From Caenorhabditis elegans (Eukaryota > Nematoda > Chromadorea > Rhabditida > Rhabditidae): a stretch of 64,000 nucleotides of DNA. Positions 10,736 through 23,500 of this stretch are shown one piece after another. The notes under the pieces are model-generated. The model was not told the DNA's origin and did not search any database. It worked only from the letters and a program-made list of their open reading frames with translations. The stretch covers positions 6,200,001-6,264,000 of the forward strand of contig NC_003281.10 of the NCBI RefSeq assembly GCF_000002985.6, read 5' to 3'. Position numbers and translations under genes: made by a program. The stretch's first letter is position 1; every line of letters begins with the position of its first letter.

Positions 10736-12827
10736 GTAAGATTTTGGTGTTAATTGATTTGATGAAGTAATTAAAAGCGCAACCAGACGGAAAATATAGC
10801 GATTTGTGTGTCAAACATACGGTATCCGGTCTCAAAACGGCAACATTTCGTTCAATGCAAAAAGCTTCGCGCCTTTAAAGAGTAATTCCAAACTTTTCTT
10901 TATGTGTAATATTCATCGATTTTCACAGTTGTTTTCGCTATGTCGCAACATTTCGGTTTTCGAGAAGCAATATCCTATGTTCACTAAATGTTGAAGTTCC
11001 TTACTAAATGCGCACAGACAGTTTTATTCGGATGGGTCTCGGCGCGCAAAAAATTTTATGGTAGTTATTTTTTAAGTTTGAGCTGCGAAATCTGTTTTTA
11101 AAGATGTTTACAGAGAAACAGAAAACAACAAACCGATCGAAACCGCATAAATTTAAACAATTAACTACCATAAACTTTTTTTGCGCGCCGAGACCCATTT
11201 GAATTTAAAAAGAGGGGTACAATGTCGCATTCGCAATATTCGAAAAACGACCGTACTCATTTCTCGGATAATGACGTCACGCATGTTTTGAACTGACATC
11301 GTATTGTAAATCGAATATGACGTCACAGTTCCTGAAAAATGGTCCCAAAGGTCAAACACAAGTTGACTCTCAGTTTTAATATTACAGATGAGTGCTGTTT
11401 CTGACAACGATGTAATCAAGGAAAAAGGAGCACGTGATAAGATGTTCCAGAAACAAAGTGATGAATCTAATAGTAGACTGAAATTTGCGAATGTTGTCGC
11501 CAAAATCAATCCTTTAATTTTCAGAAATGTTTGCTGAACATTTTATTAAAACCCTGCTTGCCTGCAAAGGAATGACTAAGATTCGAACCATGGACATTTT
11601 TAGATTGATTCGTAAGACACATAGAATGCTGAAATAAAACTCAAAAGCTTTCAGACATTTGCAAAAAGATCTTCACAGTTCAGAAAAGTATGGTTGAGAT
11701 TGACGGTCCTGTTCGCATCTGTGGGGATCTTCACGGTCAATATCCCGATTTGATTCGTCTTTTTGCGCAGGTACTGGTGGTTTTTTTTGAAAAATTTGTA
11801 GAATTGTGAGTGTTTCAGGGTGGTTTCCCACCAGACTCCAATTATCTTTTCCTTGGAGATTACGTTGATCGTGGGTCATTTAATCTGGAAGTGATCCTAC
11901 TTTGCTTGGCGTATAAAGCCCGTTACCCCAATAATTTCATGATGCTACGTGGAAATCACGAAGTTATTCATATTAATGAGAAATATGGGTTCAAGGATGA
12001 GGTTTTTAATCGAAAAGGGGAATATCACGACGAACTATATCCCGAATTTAATGTAAGTTAGATTTCAGGATGAGGTAAATAATAGCTCTTTTTGTAGGAA
12101 ATGATGGATATGATGCCGCTGGTTGCATTGGTTGGTGGAAGGATTCTTTGCATGCATGGAGGACTGTCACAGCACATCAAGTCACTGGATGATCTCAGAA
12201 ATTTGAGACGGTATCCTTTTTTTTCTAGAACAGATTTTGTATCGGGTACAGTTAAAGTATGCGAAGAGCTGCGAGTAGAAACTTATATTTACGAGAAGCT
12301 ACCACTGGGATGACACTCATAAAACGTCGGCTAGTAGCACCTACTGGTAGATATTAGGCTAAAAAAACAAAAAAAAACTTTAGTCCGTTCCATTCGGAAG
12401 ACGAGTGCCTCGAAAATGACATCATGTGGTCGGATCCGGCAAAAGTGTCAGGCTGGACTGCCAATCCACGTGGCGCAAGTGTTCAGTTTGGTGAGAACGA
12501 GGTGAAGGAGATGTGCAAGCTTCTGGACATTGATTTGATTGTTCGTGGACATCAAGTTGTACAGGACGGATATGAGTTTTTTGCAGGAAAGAAACTTGTG
12601 GTATGCAGCATCGTAACTTTATCATAACTTTAATGATTTTTATTTTTATTTTACAGACCGTCTTCTCCGCTCCTCATTACATGCAATCGTTCACTAACAG
12701 CGCAGCGGTCTGCAAGGTTTCTGCTGGACTAGAAGTCTCATTTGAAGTGCTGAAACCGGAGGACATTAGGGTGGAGGAGATTAAATGCAGTGCAGAATCT
12801 TCTTGTGCATCCGATATGCAACAATGA
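10700..12827 (+). CDS. PP1-type serine/threonine protein phosphatase, divergent, chimeric first exon
   Basis: This is a PPP-family metallophosphatase. Exons 10700-10735, 11388-11472, 11525-11611, 11655-11770, 11819-12052, 12098-12210, 12384-12600 and 12657-12827 join in phase to 352 aa. All catalytic signatures are present: GDLHGQ, GDYVDRG, RGNHE, CMHGG, the W-x-DP and GWTANPRG block, VRGHQ (usually VRAHQ) and the SAPHY loop. It differs from canonical PP1 in spacing and in the long tail, which lacks the TPPR-type end, so it belongs to the fast-evolving nematode PP1-like group often expressed in the male germline (family knowledge, not shown here). The N-terminal 12 residues come from the duplicated segment at 10454-10735, and residues up to about 40 are not PP1-like. 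Intron 1 carries a foldback element. Confidence 0.88.
11032..11198. repeat. Foldback element with ~45-bp terminal inverted repeats in intron 1 of the PP1-like gene
   Basis: The left end ATGGGTCTCGGCGCGCAAAA (11032) and the right end TTTTGCGCGCCGAGACCCAT (to 11198) are exact inverses, and the match continues inward through TATGGTAGTTA / TAACTACCATA. Without a coding region it looks like a MITE-type non-autonomous transposon. Confidence 0.85.
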
Positions 12828-13111
12828 GACGATGAAGAATGGACTTAGATGATAACTCGCAATACGGCATATAAACATTTTCATGTGATTCAAAGATTGT
12901 TCTCGAGTTTACGTTATGGGTCTTAAAGATTCCAGTACTTTACCATATGATTAGACCCGCCTTTTCACTTGCTCTTTGGGACCCAACAAGAGCCGCCAAT
13001 AGTGGGTCGTGAATCGTCTTAAGATCTTGTTTTCAATTTTCTGAAATCTTACTCTCTTTCCTTATTCACTTGTAATCTCAATTATTTAATAGAATAAAAG
13101 ATCTAAGTATA

Positions 13112-14052
13112 TCAATTATAGGATTTTTGTTTCCCTTTATCTCCATCCAAATCACTTTTCTCTTCCTCGCTCTCATGCTTAATTGAAAATCTTTTGAATC
13201 TCTTCGGATAACGAGAACCATATTCTGCGTTGGTCTTCTCAAGCACCTGAACTGCATCAAAGTATCTTGCCTCAGCTTGAGCAATACTAAACATGGCGAA
13301 TGTTACTGCAAATGTTCATTTTTTGGCTTAGTGATTAATTTGAAATCAACTCACTGAATGCTTCATGCCAATGAATCAGTTTATCCCGAACGTAAGCTTC
13401 GCTGTCCGGATTCTTGTCATTAAGCTTGAGAGAGTAGTAAAAACAGATGACCACATTAAATAGGTTGGTGATGATTACGGTCGTCTGGAATAATTTTTCG
13501 TTTCGAAAGTTTATCAGGTTTCTATAATATGCTATTCAAAGTAAAGATACTTCCCGGGGTCTAAAGACTATTTTTGAAAATAAGGCGAGTCTCTATGAAA
13601 AGTAGCTACTTATGGCCAAATAGATTTATTTTTCAAGAAGATATTTTTTACAGAAGTTTGATACTCTATTTTGGTAAGATCTAGATGCGAACTACAGTAG
13701 CCGTGGATGAAATGCGATTGCTCTGATTGACTTTTTGTTTTGTTGAAAGAAGTCGAAGAAAATTGGCACAATCTTATAAAATACTGTTCAACCCTCTAAT
13801 CAAACTTACCAAACACTTTTGCACAACCTCCCAATTATGTTTATTTCCATCAAGACCATGAAAGAAAGAGAATGCATTTGATAACATAATAATTAGAAGA
13901 GTTACAGAAGTGAAGTGAGGCATTTTGAAATCATATTCTTCTGGACAAATGTAGTATCGAATAGCATTAGATACTTGAAGGAACAGAAATATATACCTAT
14001 AGCGAATACCAAATAGCTTCGGTGGTTGAATAGACGAATAATTTTTGTTCAT
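13112..14052 (-). CDS. Unrecognised ~188-aa membrane protein, three exons
   Basis: Exons 13810-14052, 13355-13484 and 13112-13305 join in phase to 188 codons plus TGA. The start ATG at 14052 is the first in frame (MNKNYSSIQPPKLFG). Hydrophobic segments occur around residues 18-35 (RYIFLFLQVSNAIRYYI), 47-65 (FTSVTLLIIMLSNAFSFF) and 82-99 (TTVIITNLFNVVICFYYS), with a short one near 127. The C-terminus is charged and likely cytosolic (SEEEKSDLDGDKGKQKS). I do not recognise the family. Good splice signals and consistent phase support a real gene. The 0.3-kb intron 1 contains no obvious element. Confidence 0.65.
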
Positions 14053-15287
14053 GTTTTCCTATCAAAAAGTTCACAGAACAGGTGATAGTTGGGCTCGGTT
14101 GAAGAAGAAGAAAAATAAATAAAGAGATGAAAAAGAAAGAAAGGTGCAACTACTTCTACTTCTCCAAGTTCTTCTGTCTTCTGAGCTTCTGGTCTGAGCT
14201 TATCAGTATATCAGGATGCGCGTTGCTAAGCAATACTTGAAGCTGCTGCTGAGGGTGGTGAGTGAATTCACGAAGAAGTCAGATGGAGACAACAAGCAAA
14301 ATGTACACTTCTCCTTCACTCTTTCTCTTACTTATCAATCACCCATGGGAATTTGAGCTGTTATTGTGTGCTAGATAAGGTATATTGCATATCCAATGGG
14401 GAAATGAGTAGAAAAATAATTAGATTTTCTTGCTCGATTAATTTCGTTTCAATGATATGATTTCATTTTGAGCGTTTTTTATTAACTTCCTTAGAATTTT
14501 ACCGTCCAATATTATTATACTATTTACAAATCTGACATGATTACTGTAGATACGCCATGAATGGAAAAACACTGTAAACCGAATCTGAAATGCAAAAGAT
14601 TCAAGACACACAGTCTGACCAAAATTTTCCAGGCAACATGAATCTCAACAACTTTTTTAACTGTAGAAAATTTTCAAAATGAATTGAAATGTTTTTAAAA
14701 TACCGATGGTCAACGAGCCAATGTTAAACTTGTATTTTTGTAGACACCAGGGCTGTGCAGCAAATTTCACAATTACAGATTTACTATGTACAAAATTTGA
14801 AATTTTTTTTTGAAAATTGCCACAACAAATTTTAAAAGGGAAATTAGATCAAAAACTGATTTTAATAAAATAACATAGGTTTGAATTTTTACGTACTCAG
14901 AAAACCTCGAGCCACTTCAGCTTAGAAAAAAATGATTTCTGATTAGCTTTTTGACCAATTAGAGTCACCGTTAGAAATGTTTTTCAGTTGATTAGAAGTG
15001 GTCTGATCACAAACATGCAAAATGATTTTAAGCTAATTAGTAAAGTTATCTGTGTCAGTAATTTTGTGCGCTCCAAAAAATATTACAAAAAGATTTGCCA
15101 AAGCTCGAAAAACTTCTAAGTCTGCTGCAGATATCTGATTGACACTGCAAGTTTCACATCAATCAGCTTTAAATTTTTATGTTTGTTCACAGAAAAAAGT
15201 TGAGATTTACAATTGAAAGCGATATGTTCAGAAAAAGTGTTGCTCGTAGTGTTTTCTTCAAATATATACAGAATGAGAGGAAGTTGC
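14053..15287. other. Intergenic, no gene seen
   Basis: The part nearest 14052 must contain the promoter of the membrane-protein gene. The remainder is AT-rich, with no open frame that has splice-consistent ends and no clear repeat. Confidence 0.5.
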
Positions 15288-15530
15288 TTAGAAGTGTCTT
15301 CTCAAAAACCATTCGGAAACTTGTGGAGGGAGAAGCTTCGAGTAAGCAGCTTGCATTCCACCAGTGGTTTCCTGACGCTTTTTGATGTTTTTAGTGAACA
15401 TATCACGGAGTGTGCTAGCTTCGCATTCTGTAATTTTAATTTATTGAATTTTGACTGAAAACATGAAATGAACCTTACCTGACAAAATGACAACCAAGAT
15501 GAGTAGGACGGCTAGAATATTCAAGTTCAT
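15288..15530 (-). CDS. Short secreted peptide precursor (63 aa), two exons
   Basis: ATG at 15530 opens 17 strongly hydrophobic codons (MNLNILAVLLILVVILS), a classic signal peptide. A GTAAGG donor follows at 15478, and an AATTACAG acceptor leads to exon 2 (15288-15427). An alternative TTTTCAG acceptor 19 bases earlier would hit a stop at once, so the chosen one is forced. The mature part is 46 residues or fewer, with a single cysteine, a KKR basic site in its first half, and the end VSEWFLRRHF. It could be a neuropeptide-like or other secreted signal or defence peptide; neither is established. Total coding length is 192 nt, too short for many gene finders. Confidence 0.68.
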
Positions 15531-16587
15531 TTTGAAATTTTGAGTTTATAATTTTATTTTTAAAACAGTAAATGTTAATTTTCCCATCAGTCTATTTCCT
15601 TTTTATAGTGACGGCTCTTGCATCTACAAAAATAGAAAAACCATAAACTCCGCCCATTTTCCCAATGATCGGAGTGACCTCATACGACCACATGCGATCA
15701 TCGTGATCCCTTCCTACTCCTCCTTCTATTTTTCTATTTTCTTCTGAGAAAAGACAAAAGAAGCGACTAGTTTCTCATCTGTTATAGAAGGTGCACGTTG
15801 GTAAAAGATATGATCTATTGGTGGAACATTTGTCCTGGGTGCGAGGAGAGAATTAAAGAACAGTAGGAAGAGGTTGAAGAGGAGTGACGTCACATAACGA
15901 TTTTCAGGTGGCCGACGAAATAGTTAGTTTTCTCTCCCATTGTATGGGTTCACCGACTAATACAACAAGTTTCAGGTGTAGATTTATTTCAGTCGTTCAG
16001 TTAAAATCACGTAGCTAAAGATTAAGAAAAAATCCCTAAGACTTATTATATTCATACTGCACCCAGAACGCCCTCCAAAAATCGTCTAGACGTTCTATGA
16101 GGCATTCCCTCTGCCACATGACCCAACAATCTGCAAGTCCGTAATAAATTGTGATAACACGTTGCGGACACATGGTCGGTTTGATCCTATAACTGGACTA
16201 CAAAGATCTATCAATTCTTTGGTAGGAAAGCCCCCGTATGTTCGAATGGTCTGGTCGCTATGATCTTTCAAGAATCTTTGTAATTTTTGTAAAAAGAAGA
16301 TGGAAATGTTGATGGTTTTAAAAAACGTCGTGACAGACTGTGGGAGTACTGTAATTGGGTTCAATGCGTTCTTTTCTTGAGTTACTACCCTTTGTTGAAA
16401 ATTGAGTATTTTGTGAAGAATGAAAAGTTAAATTCGGAGAACTGTTTCAGCAAAAATTGTAAACCTGAAAGTATTATATTTTCAGCTATTTAATTTACAG
16501 TTTTTGTTGTTGTTAAGCTTTACTTATTTTTGAAAAAAGGTCGGTATTTTTTAAGCGTACCGATCGGAACTAGAGTTTACATATAAG
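15531..16587. other. Intergenic upstream of the small peptide gene
   Basis: A TATA-like TTTTTATA string on the minus strand (TTTATAG region near 15600) lies about 70 bp upstream of the peptide ATG. An 89-codon open frame at 16095-16364 on the minus strand has no ATG and no convincing splice partners. Nothing else is recognised. Confidence 0.4.
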
Positions 16588-16774
16588 CACGTGGTGCCAG
16601 ACTGTCGTATTACGGTTTGATCTACAAAAAATGCGGGAATTTTTTACCCAGAAAAATGTGATGTCAGCACGTTCTTAACCATGCAAATTCAGTTGAGAAG
16701 TATTCGTCTAAATTCTCGCAATTCTCGTAGATCTACGTAGATCAAACGGACATGGGACACTCTGACACCACGTG
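16588..16774. repeat. Foldback transposon-like element with target-site duplication
   Basis: The left end CACGTGGTGCCAGACTGTC inverts the right end GGACACTCTGACACCACGTG, and the inner motif TTTGATCTAC / GTAGATCAAA also inverts. The 6-bp direct repeat TATAAG flanks both outer ends (16582-16587 and 16775-16780), as expected of a target-site duplication. There is no ORF inside. Confidence 0.78.
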
Positions 16775-19700
16775 TATAAGTGCACGTAGGCAGATGTGCA
16801 AAAAATCATATCTAGGATAAGCAATGATAGGCACATATGTAGGCATTTTTGTCTGTTCAACAGACACTTTTAAGCCCTTTATTTGTCCAAAGATGATATT
16901 TCCCTTTCCATTTTATCTACAAAAATTGAAAAAATAACGAGAATTTACAGATTTGCTGTAGTTGAATAACAAAATATCAAACTTGGCTCACTCTTTGGAG
17001 ATCAAATTGTGCGGGACACTTTTGTGTAGAATTTCCCGCCACTCTTTGATCTCCCACTCATTTTGTTCTACATCTTCTCAATTCTATTTCGGATGCAAAA
17101 TCGTGTGATCTACGTCATATCCTGCCCAGAGACCACGATTGAACACATTTTTCGAGTGATGGCGTGTCATTGAAAGTTGAAAGATAAGATTTGAAATATG
17201 GTCGATTGTCGATGGTCATCAGTGACTTTGTGACCTCATATATGATTGTAGAGAAATAGTTTTTATTTTTAACCAAAGAAATTATGCCTTCGGAAAATGA
17301 AACCCTTAATATTTCCAACAAAAATAATTGTGATCACTGTGTCCAAAAAGCAATTTGTTACAGAAAAAGCGGCAGATTTATGGGAAACGACACACCTTCA
17401 ATGGACCTCGTCACTTTCGAGACCTCACGCTAAAGTGACACTTGATATATAGGTCTTCGTAACGGATCCGACGGTTTCCGTGGGTGACGGGAAGATGGAA
17501 AGAGGTACTTTGAAACTTGAAGAGTTAAGAGTGCCTGAGATTTTGAAATTTTGAAATCTTAAGAAATAAATGCAATTTACAAGGTTTATCTGTCTAGAAT
17601 GAAATACAGGTAGTTTTTTTCGAAAAAATCTCTCCTATTTATGAATTTTTTGACATTCGCTTTCGAAGAGTTCTAAATTGCATGTTTCGATTTTTGCAAA
17701 AAGCTGATGTGAAAATGAATACAATCGTCCCATTAGTGGTTTAATGGTTATAACCCAAAGCTGAAAACGTTGTAGTACTAGATGTTCAGATGTGAAAATT
17801 TCAGACTTATAAATTGGTTGACTAAACCAAGTTTTAAACTTTAAGTAACCCCGGGAAAGTGTTTCGTTAAATTTCTTTTATACATTTTTTACCTTTACTT
17901 GATATACTTTTTCGTCTACTCTCTCTTCTAATAATCCATTTTCTAGGAACAAGCCGACTTTTACCAAAGCCATGCGTAACAGGGTACTTTATAAGTGATA
18001 TTGTTGAACATAGTTCAAATATTATTTTCTATTCAATTCCTTAACTTATTTTTGCAATCCGAACCCAATCCGAAAAACATTTTCCCGTGGTCACCAGGGC
18101 AACCCTGACTCCCGAGAAAACGAGAGGAAGTTGCCTCTTTCCTGCTTCTTCATTTTGCCATGTCTTGTTCTTTTCCTCTTTTATACTTTTTCATGTGTCT
18201 TCTGCGTAATTATTTGCGATTTGACTGGATCTTTCATAGAAAACGAACAAATGTGGCCACTGGAGTTACGGGAGAAGAACAAAAAAGCACGGAAAACGGG
18301 TCGAATAATAGTATGTACACGGGGGCACTCTATTCCATTTTTGCTTCTTCTTGCTCCATTTTTTTCAAACTCTCATCAAGAATTCGTGTTTTGTGCTTCT
18401 TCCTCTTCTTCTTCAAAAGACGAGTCTCTTATTTCAAGAGAGCATGAGTATATTATCGCCTATTTTTCACCCCCGAAAGCATTCCGTGTTCGTTCGTATT
18501 TTTGTATAGTACCACCGACACTCCCCAGTTTATGGAAATAGGTTTCAGTAAGTTCTAGAAAGTTTCAGGTACATAAGTGTTGAGAAAATAGAGTGGACAG
18601 ATAAATTTCGACCGAGAACTCCACCAGTAATTTTTTGATTGTCTCGATTACAGTAACCCTACAGTAATCTACATCAAACTGTAGGTACTTCTAGAGATGC
18701 AGGCTGCTCAACTAACAGTTGTTCCCCACTCTCCTTTATTTCATCTACTTCTTCCGATTCTTCTTGTGTTTCATATTCTATGTTCCATGTTTCACACTTT
18801 GTTTCTCATTTTCAATTTCCTATACAACTACAAGGATTTCTAAGAGAATTGGAGAAACAAGCAAAAAAAGAAAACATGAAAGACTATGAATATCAAATGA
18901 TTAGAAGACACGGAAAGCAAGAAAAAAGGAGCGATAGAGCGAAAGAGATTGGACGGAGCACGATTGAGATTCTTGACCTTTTTCAGGCAAACGGGAAATG
19001 GAAGAGGAAGAATATAAAACGGAATGAGGGGAGAAGGCAGAGAAACTAGAGTATCTAGCATCTCTGAGTCCTCTCTCTATTCCCTGCTATCTCTTCTAGA
19101 GCTTGCCTTATTTTTGTCAAGAAATCTCTTTTTTTCCCTTCCATTCCAATTTTTATTTATCAAATATAACTTTCTTCGGGCATTATTTAGAAAGTTCTTG
19201 AAACAATTTTTAATAAGATTTTGAGATTTTCAGATTTATTGCCGTGTACAGATAGAAAAGTCATTCAAATATGCCTAAAACTATACCCTTCTAACACATT
19301 TCTGTACATTTGTATCCACCCAAGAGACTTTTCCTACAATTCCGAAATTCTCCATTCACAAAGCAATATAATAATACAACAACAACAAGACGAAGTAATA
19401 ACCTCCACATAGTCTTTCTCCTTATTCCAAACCGACGACTCTTACCACTAATAATTAGTATTTCCTTTTCTCTATTCGGCTCCCTGTTTCTTTTTCTTCA
19501 CATTTTTCTTTTTCTTCTCATTCCAAATTTTCATTCCTTTGTCTTTTGAAAACCACAAAAATTGAATTATATCTTGCTCCTCTTCTCAGTGCTTCTCTCA
19601 TGTTTCTACGGTTTTCTTCCACTTCTTTTACTTCTTTTACTCGAAACTTCTGACCTGTTAATCATCTATCAGAAGTAGCAGAAGAAGGAGATGCTCGATA

Positions 19701-20571
19701 TGGGCGGAGTTAGTTGAGCTCATAGCTCACAGTGGGAGTGACCAGACGGAGGGCAGTCAAAGAAATTTTCGGGTGCTTTTTCGTTTTTCTTCACCTCTCC
19801 ACTCTCGTCACTTTTATTGCTTTGTTTATGGGTGTCCTTATTGATCAGTTGACTTGGTATTTTAGCTGTTCCCTAAGTTTCATCTGATTTAAATTTACAT
19901 TTCCATTTATTCCGTTAAAAATTATACAAGGACTACGGTCGCTCACTTCCTCTTATTTCTGGATTTCCTTGTCCAAAAAAAAGTTGCAGCTTTTGAAAAT
20001 TTAGATTTCTAAGTTCTTCTAAGATTTTTTAAAAAAGAAAAACACATTTTAAAATTAAAACAATTTTTGAAGCAAAAAATAAACTTCGCCCAAATTGTGC
20101 CAATGGCCTATAATTTTTATTGTTTGGTTTTGCAACATGAAGAATTGAGTCGAATTTTACTCGAAATTTTTTAAATTTCAGCAGACACATCAGAGACCCC
20201 AGAGAAGCTAGAAACTCTCTCAGAGTCCGCAAAAGTTCTAATCTCATTCTTCAATATATAAATCTTAAATCTAATTCCAATCCAATTTGACCTCTTTCTA
20301 CCTACCTATATGTGCTGTCCATTACTTATCAGATTGTCCTCTAAGCTCCGCCCGTTTCATTCTCTCCAGAAACCAATTACTCGCCGATTCTTTCGTTTAG
20401 CTTCTGACTTCTATATGCATTTTCTCGAAATAAGATTTTTCTTTATCAGACAGCGTGACCAGTCTTCTCATCAATTATCAATACCTCACTGATTTTCTAT
20501 ACCACTTCTTCTAAAATGTACTTTTTCATTTTTCAGCAGCATATCTTCTCACACAAGGAATATAATGTGAG
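16775..20571. other. Gene-poor intergenic stretch, partly pyrimidine-rich
   Basis: About 3.8 kb without a supportable gene. From about 18100 to 19560 the plus strand is strongly rich in C/T with many TTCTTC and CTTTTC runs, producing open frames of low-complexity Phe/Leu/Ser composition that I do not accept as coding. The last few hundred bases probably include the promoter of the Ly6-like gene. Confidence 0.45.
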
Positions 20572-23500
20572 ATGAGGAAGAAATGGTTGACAATTGTTTT
20601 ATGTACACTTCTTCAAGCAACTTTTTCTTTTTCATTATATCATGATTCTGAGGATAGGAAATCACTTATGGAACGACCCAAATCACATTGCTTCAGGTAA
20701 CATTTTATGATTTACTAAATTATTTTTTAAAAAATTCCACGATAGCCTTCAGGCACATATTTTTGTGAATGTGGCAAAAGTAAATTGAATCCTTTCCCTT
20801 TAATTTCAATTATTTTAAAACATAATATTTTAAATGTTCACTCGGATCTTTAAGTTTTTAGTAAAACAATAAAAGGCTCTTAACAATCAAGTTTTCATAA
20901 TAAAATTTGCTTTCAGCTGTGCCTCATTTGTATATCTTCCTTTATGGTCTCAATTAATGCATCACTATTATCCACCAAAAAACTTCACCGATAGATGTTG
21001 GCAACCAGATTCTGGAATTGGTCTTGTGCCATGCTCATCTGCATGTTTTACACTTGTCGAGAGAATCGATGGTGAGGAGTGTGAGTGTATTTTCTTTTTG
21101 TATTAACAAATACTGCGGTGACAACTCTAGATGTTTTAACATAATATTTTGGCTGAAAGTGCTGAAATTCTAGACGATTCCAAAAAGCTATTAGTCATGT
21201 CTGAGCACTCCCTTTCAAATCAGCAATTTAAGCGTCACGGGACAAAATTACACACAAAAAAAATATGATATGACCAAACTGTATAATCTACAAGATGTGC
21301 GTGTGCTCTGACTGGTCTCGGTCAAGCCTAAACTGGCTCCGAAAAACTTGACCTTGATTCTAGTGCCTATTTGGCCAGTATCTAAGATATCAGGATAGCA
21401 GTGTTTCAGCTCGAATTGCTTCAACGCTCCTTTCTTTCACATTCGTAAAATTCAAGTATGTTGTGTACATTGGATATCTTTTTTGGCTTTTTACTAATGA
21501 AAAATGCGCGCCGCATGTACCAAAAAAAGATCCCCCAAAAATTTGATACGAAATAGTATGTAAACTGAGGAGATGCAGACAGTCATTGAGGTGTGTGTGG
21601 TGAGGTGTATTGCACTTTTGACGGGGGCGCACACGCGTATACTCTTGATTAGACCCATACATTGAAATTGAGAGATGGAAAGAAAAAGGACTTTTTCAAT
21701 GAATTCGTTAGAGTGAAAACTGAAATGAAGAAGTGTATGAAAAAGAAACCAAGTGGAAAATGAATCAGAAACGTGTACTCTGGGATCATAACGAAGGGGA
21801 GATACCTTCAACTTTGGAGGCAGACACTTTACTCCTACCCCGTGCCTATTCCATATTGATATACACCGGGATGTTCTCTGACAGTTCGGGCACGCATGAA
21901 GGCGTAGGTACTCCTGCCTAAAGGTAGGTAGAGTAAAGCTTTATATTTTCAATTTCTATTCAACATTTCGTTTTCCCAAAAAAAGACATTCCAACGACTC
22001 TAACTCTTACTTTTGCCCTCAACTTTCTGCACACATTTCCGGTGTTTTATCACCATTCTTCCTGTTATACTACTTTAGCTTCCTACAAAAAAAGAGCTCA
22101 AGGATATTTATTAGGTTGCACTTTAGAGACTGAGAAAGAAATATCAGGGTAAAGTATTATTATGATGATTCCAAGTTCATTTATTCCATATTGCGTGATA
22201 CTTAAAACTCTAATTACCATTACCATTACCAGTTTGGCAAAAACTGTGAACATCTGGAACATACATTAATTTGAAGTCTTCAATAACAAAATTTGATTTA
22301 TTACCCAAAAATCATTATTATCAATTCGCGAACATCTTCAGACTTCCAACGCGCCAATTGGTTTGGCAGCTCATTTTCACATCAAAACTACCCACAAACT
22401 CGTAAATCACACAGATAATGATGATGACGATGAGTGGGTATTGGAATTGAAAGAAAGGAGATCTGCAAACTAGATAGCGGTTTTTTGTAGAAGCTTGTGG
22501 TCGGGGAGAGGTGAACGGGGGATCTTGTTGTTAACTACAACACTATGATTGTATTCTACCGATCAAACAACTGGAGCGCTAAATCGTTAACAAATTGGTA
22601 CTGTCAGCTATTCTGTACGCAACAGTGAACTCAGAATTTTTGCACAGATTTCCGCATTTATGATTTTCTAATGTTACTGTTTGTGCCTACTACCAGTCGT
22701 CAAGTTGCCACAAATATTAGAAGTTTACATTTACCGGGTCTTGCATCAAGTGAGATCTATTGGATCGAGGCAATCACACATCATATTTTACGCGCAAATT
22801 CAGCTGACTTCTCGTTTATTTTTGCTTCCAACCATTCACCTCTCCGCTGCGGCATAATTCGTTCAGACCACCTAATATGATATTCCGGGAGAAAATGACC
22901 AGCGCACCACGTAGCGAATAATTAGTTCGCATCCCGGCTCTCTATCCAATTCCAACCCATATTAGTAGTATCCTCCATAAAGAATGAGCATTTCGCCTAT
23001 ATCTTTTTCCTTTTTCCTCTTCTTGTGCCATCAAATGGTAAACAAGACTTTCATCTGAAAATATTGGAAACTGGTCATGGCTCAACAGGGAAAGGGGAAG
23101 GAAGATATCACATCCATCAATGTCTGGCTCATTTCAATTTTGCATTGATGAGAAAACATTTTTGGAGGTCAGGAATAACTAATTGAACGCCAGAGCGGAT
23201 GAAAAGTGGAAAATGTGAAAAATGAACGGAGGGCTCCGCGAATTCATTAAAATTGCATTGTTTGTTGTATTGGACACTTGAAAAAAGAAGCTATCCGTGA
23301 GGGAATGTAAGAGTCCTCAGGGAGTCCTAACTGAAATCGAGAAAAAGATAAAACTACCTGGAAAGTACAAAGCCTGTGACGAGGCGACAGAGTACATTTC
23401 ACAGAATTTGAACCTACCGCACTTTTCAAAGAATTGTACAACTTGACAGCAGCGGCAGTCGAGCTTTTCATGACGTCACTCTTCTTCCAAACTTTTAGAA

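Noticed and set aside
11576-11590. tRNA B-box-like GATTCGAACC
   Set aside because: It lies inside a phosphatase exon, with no A box or cloverleaf around it. No convincing tRNA was found in the window.
14211-14235. Near X-box (RFX/DAF-19) site GTTGCTAAGCAATA upstream of the membrane protein gene
   Set aside because: It breaks the RYYNYYWWRRNRAC consensus at more than one position on either strand.
16095-16364. 89-codon minus-strand open frame
   Set aside because: It has no ATG (opens on TTG), no supported splice partner and no recognisable motif; it may be chance or old repeat sequence.
18131-18541. 136-codon plus-strand open frame rich in Phe/Leu/Ser
   Set aside because: Composition follows the pyrimidine-rich DNA and there is no good splice or start context.
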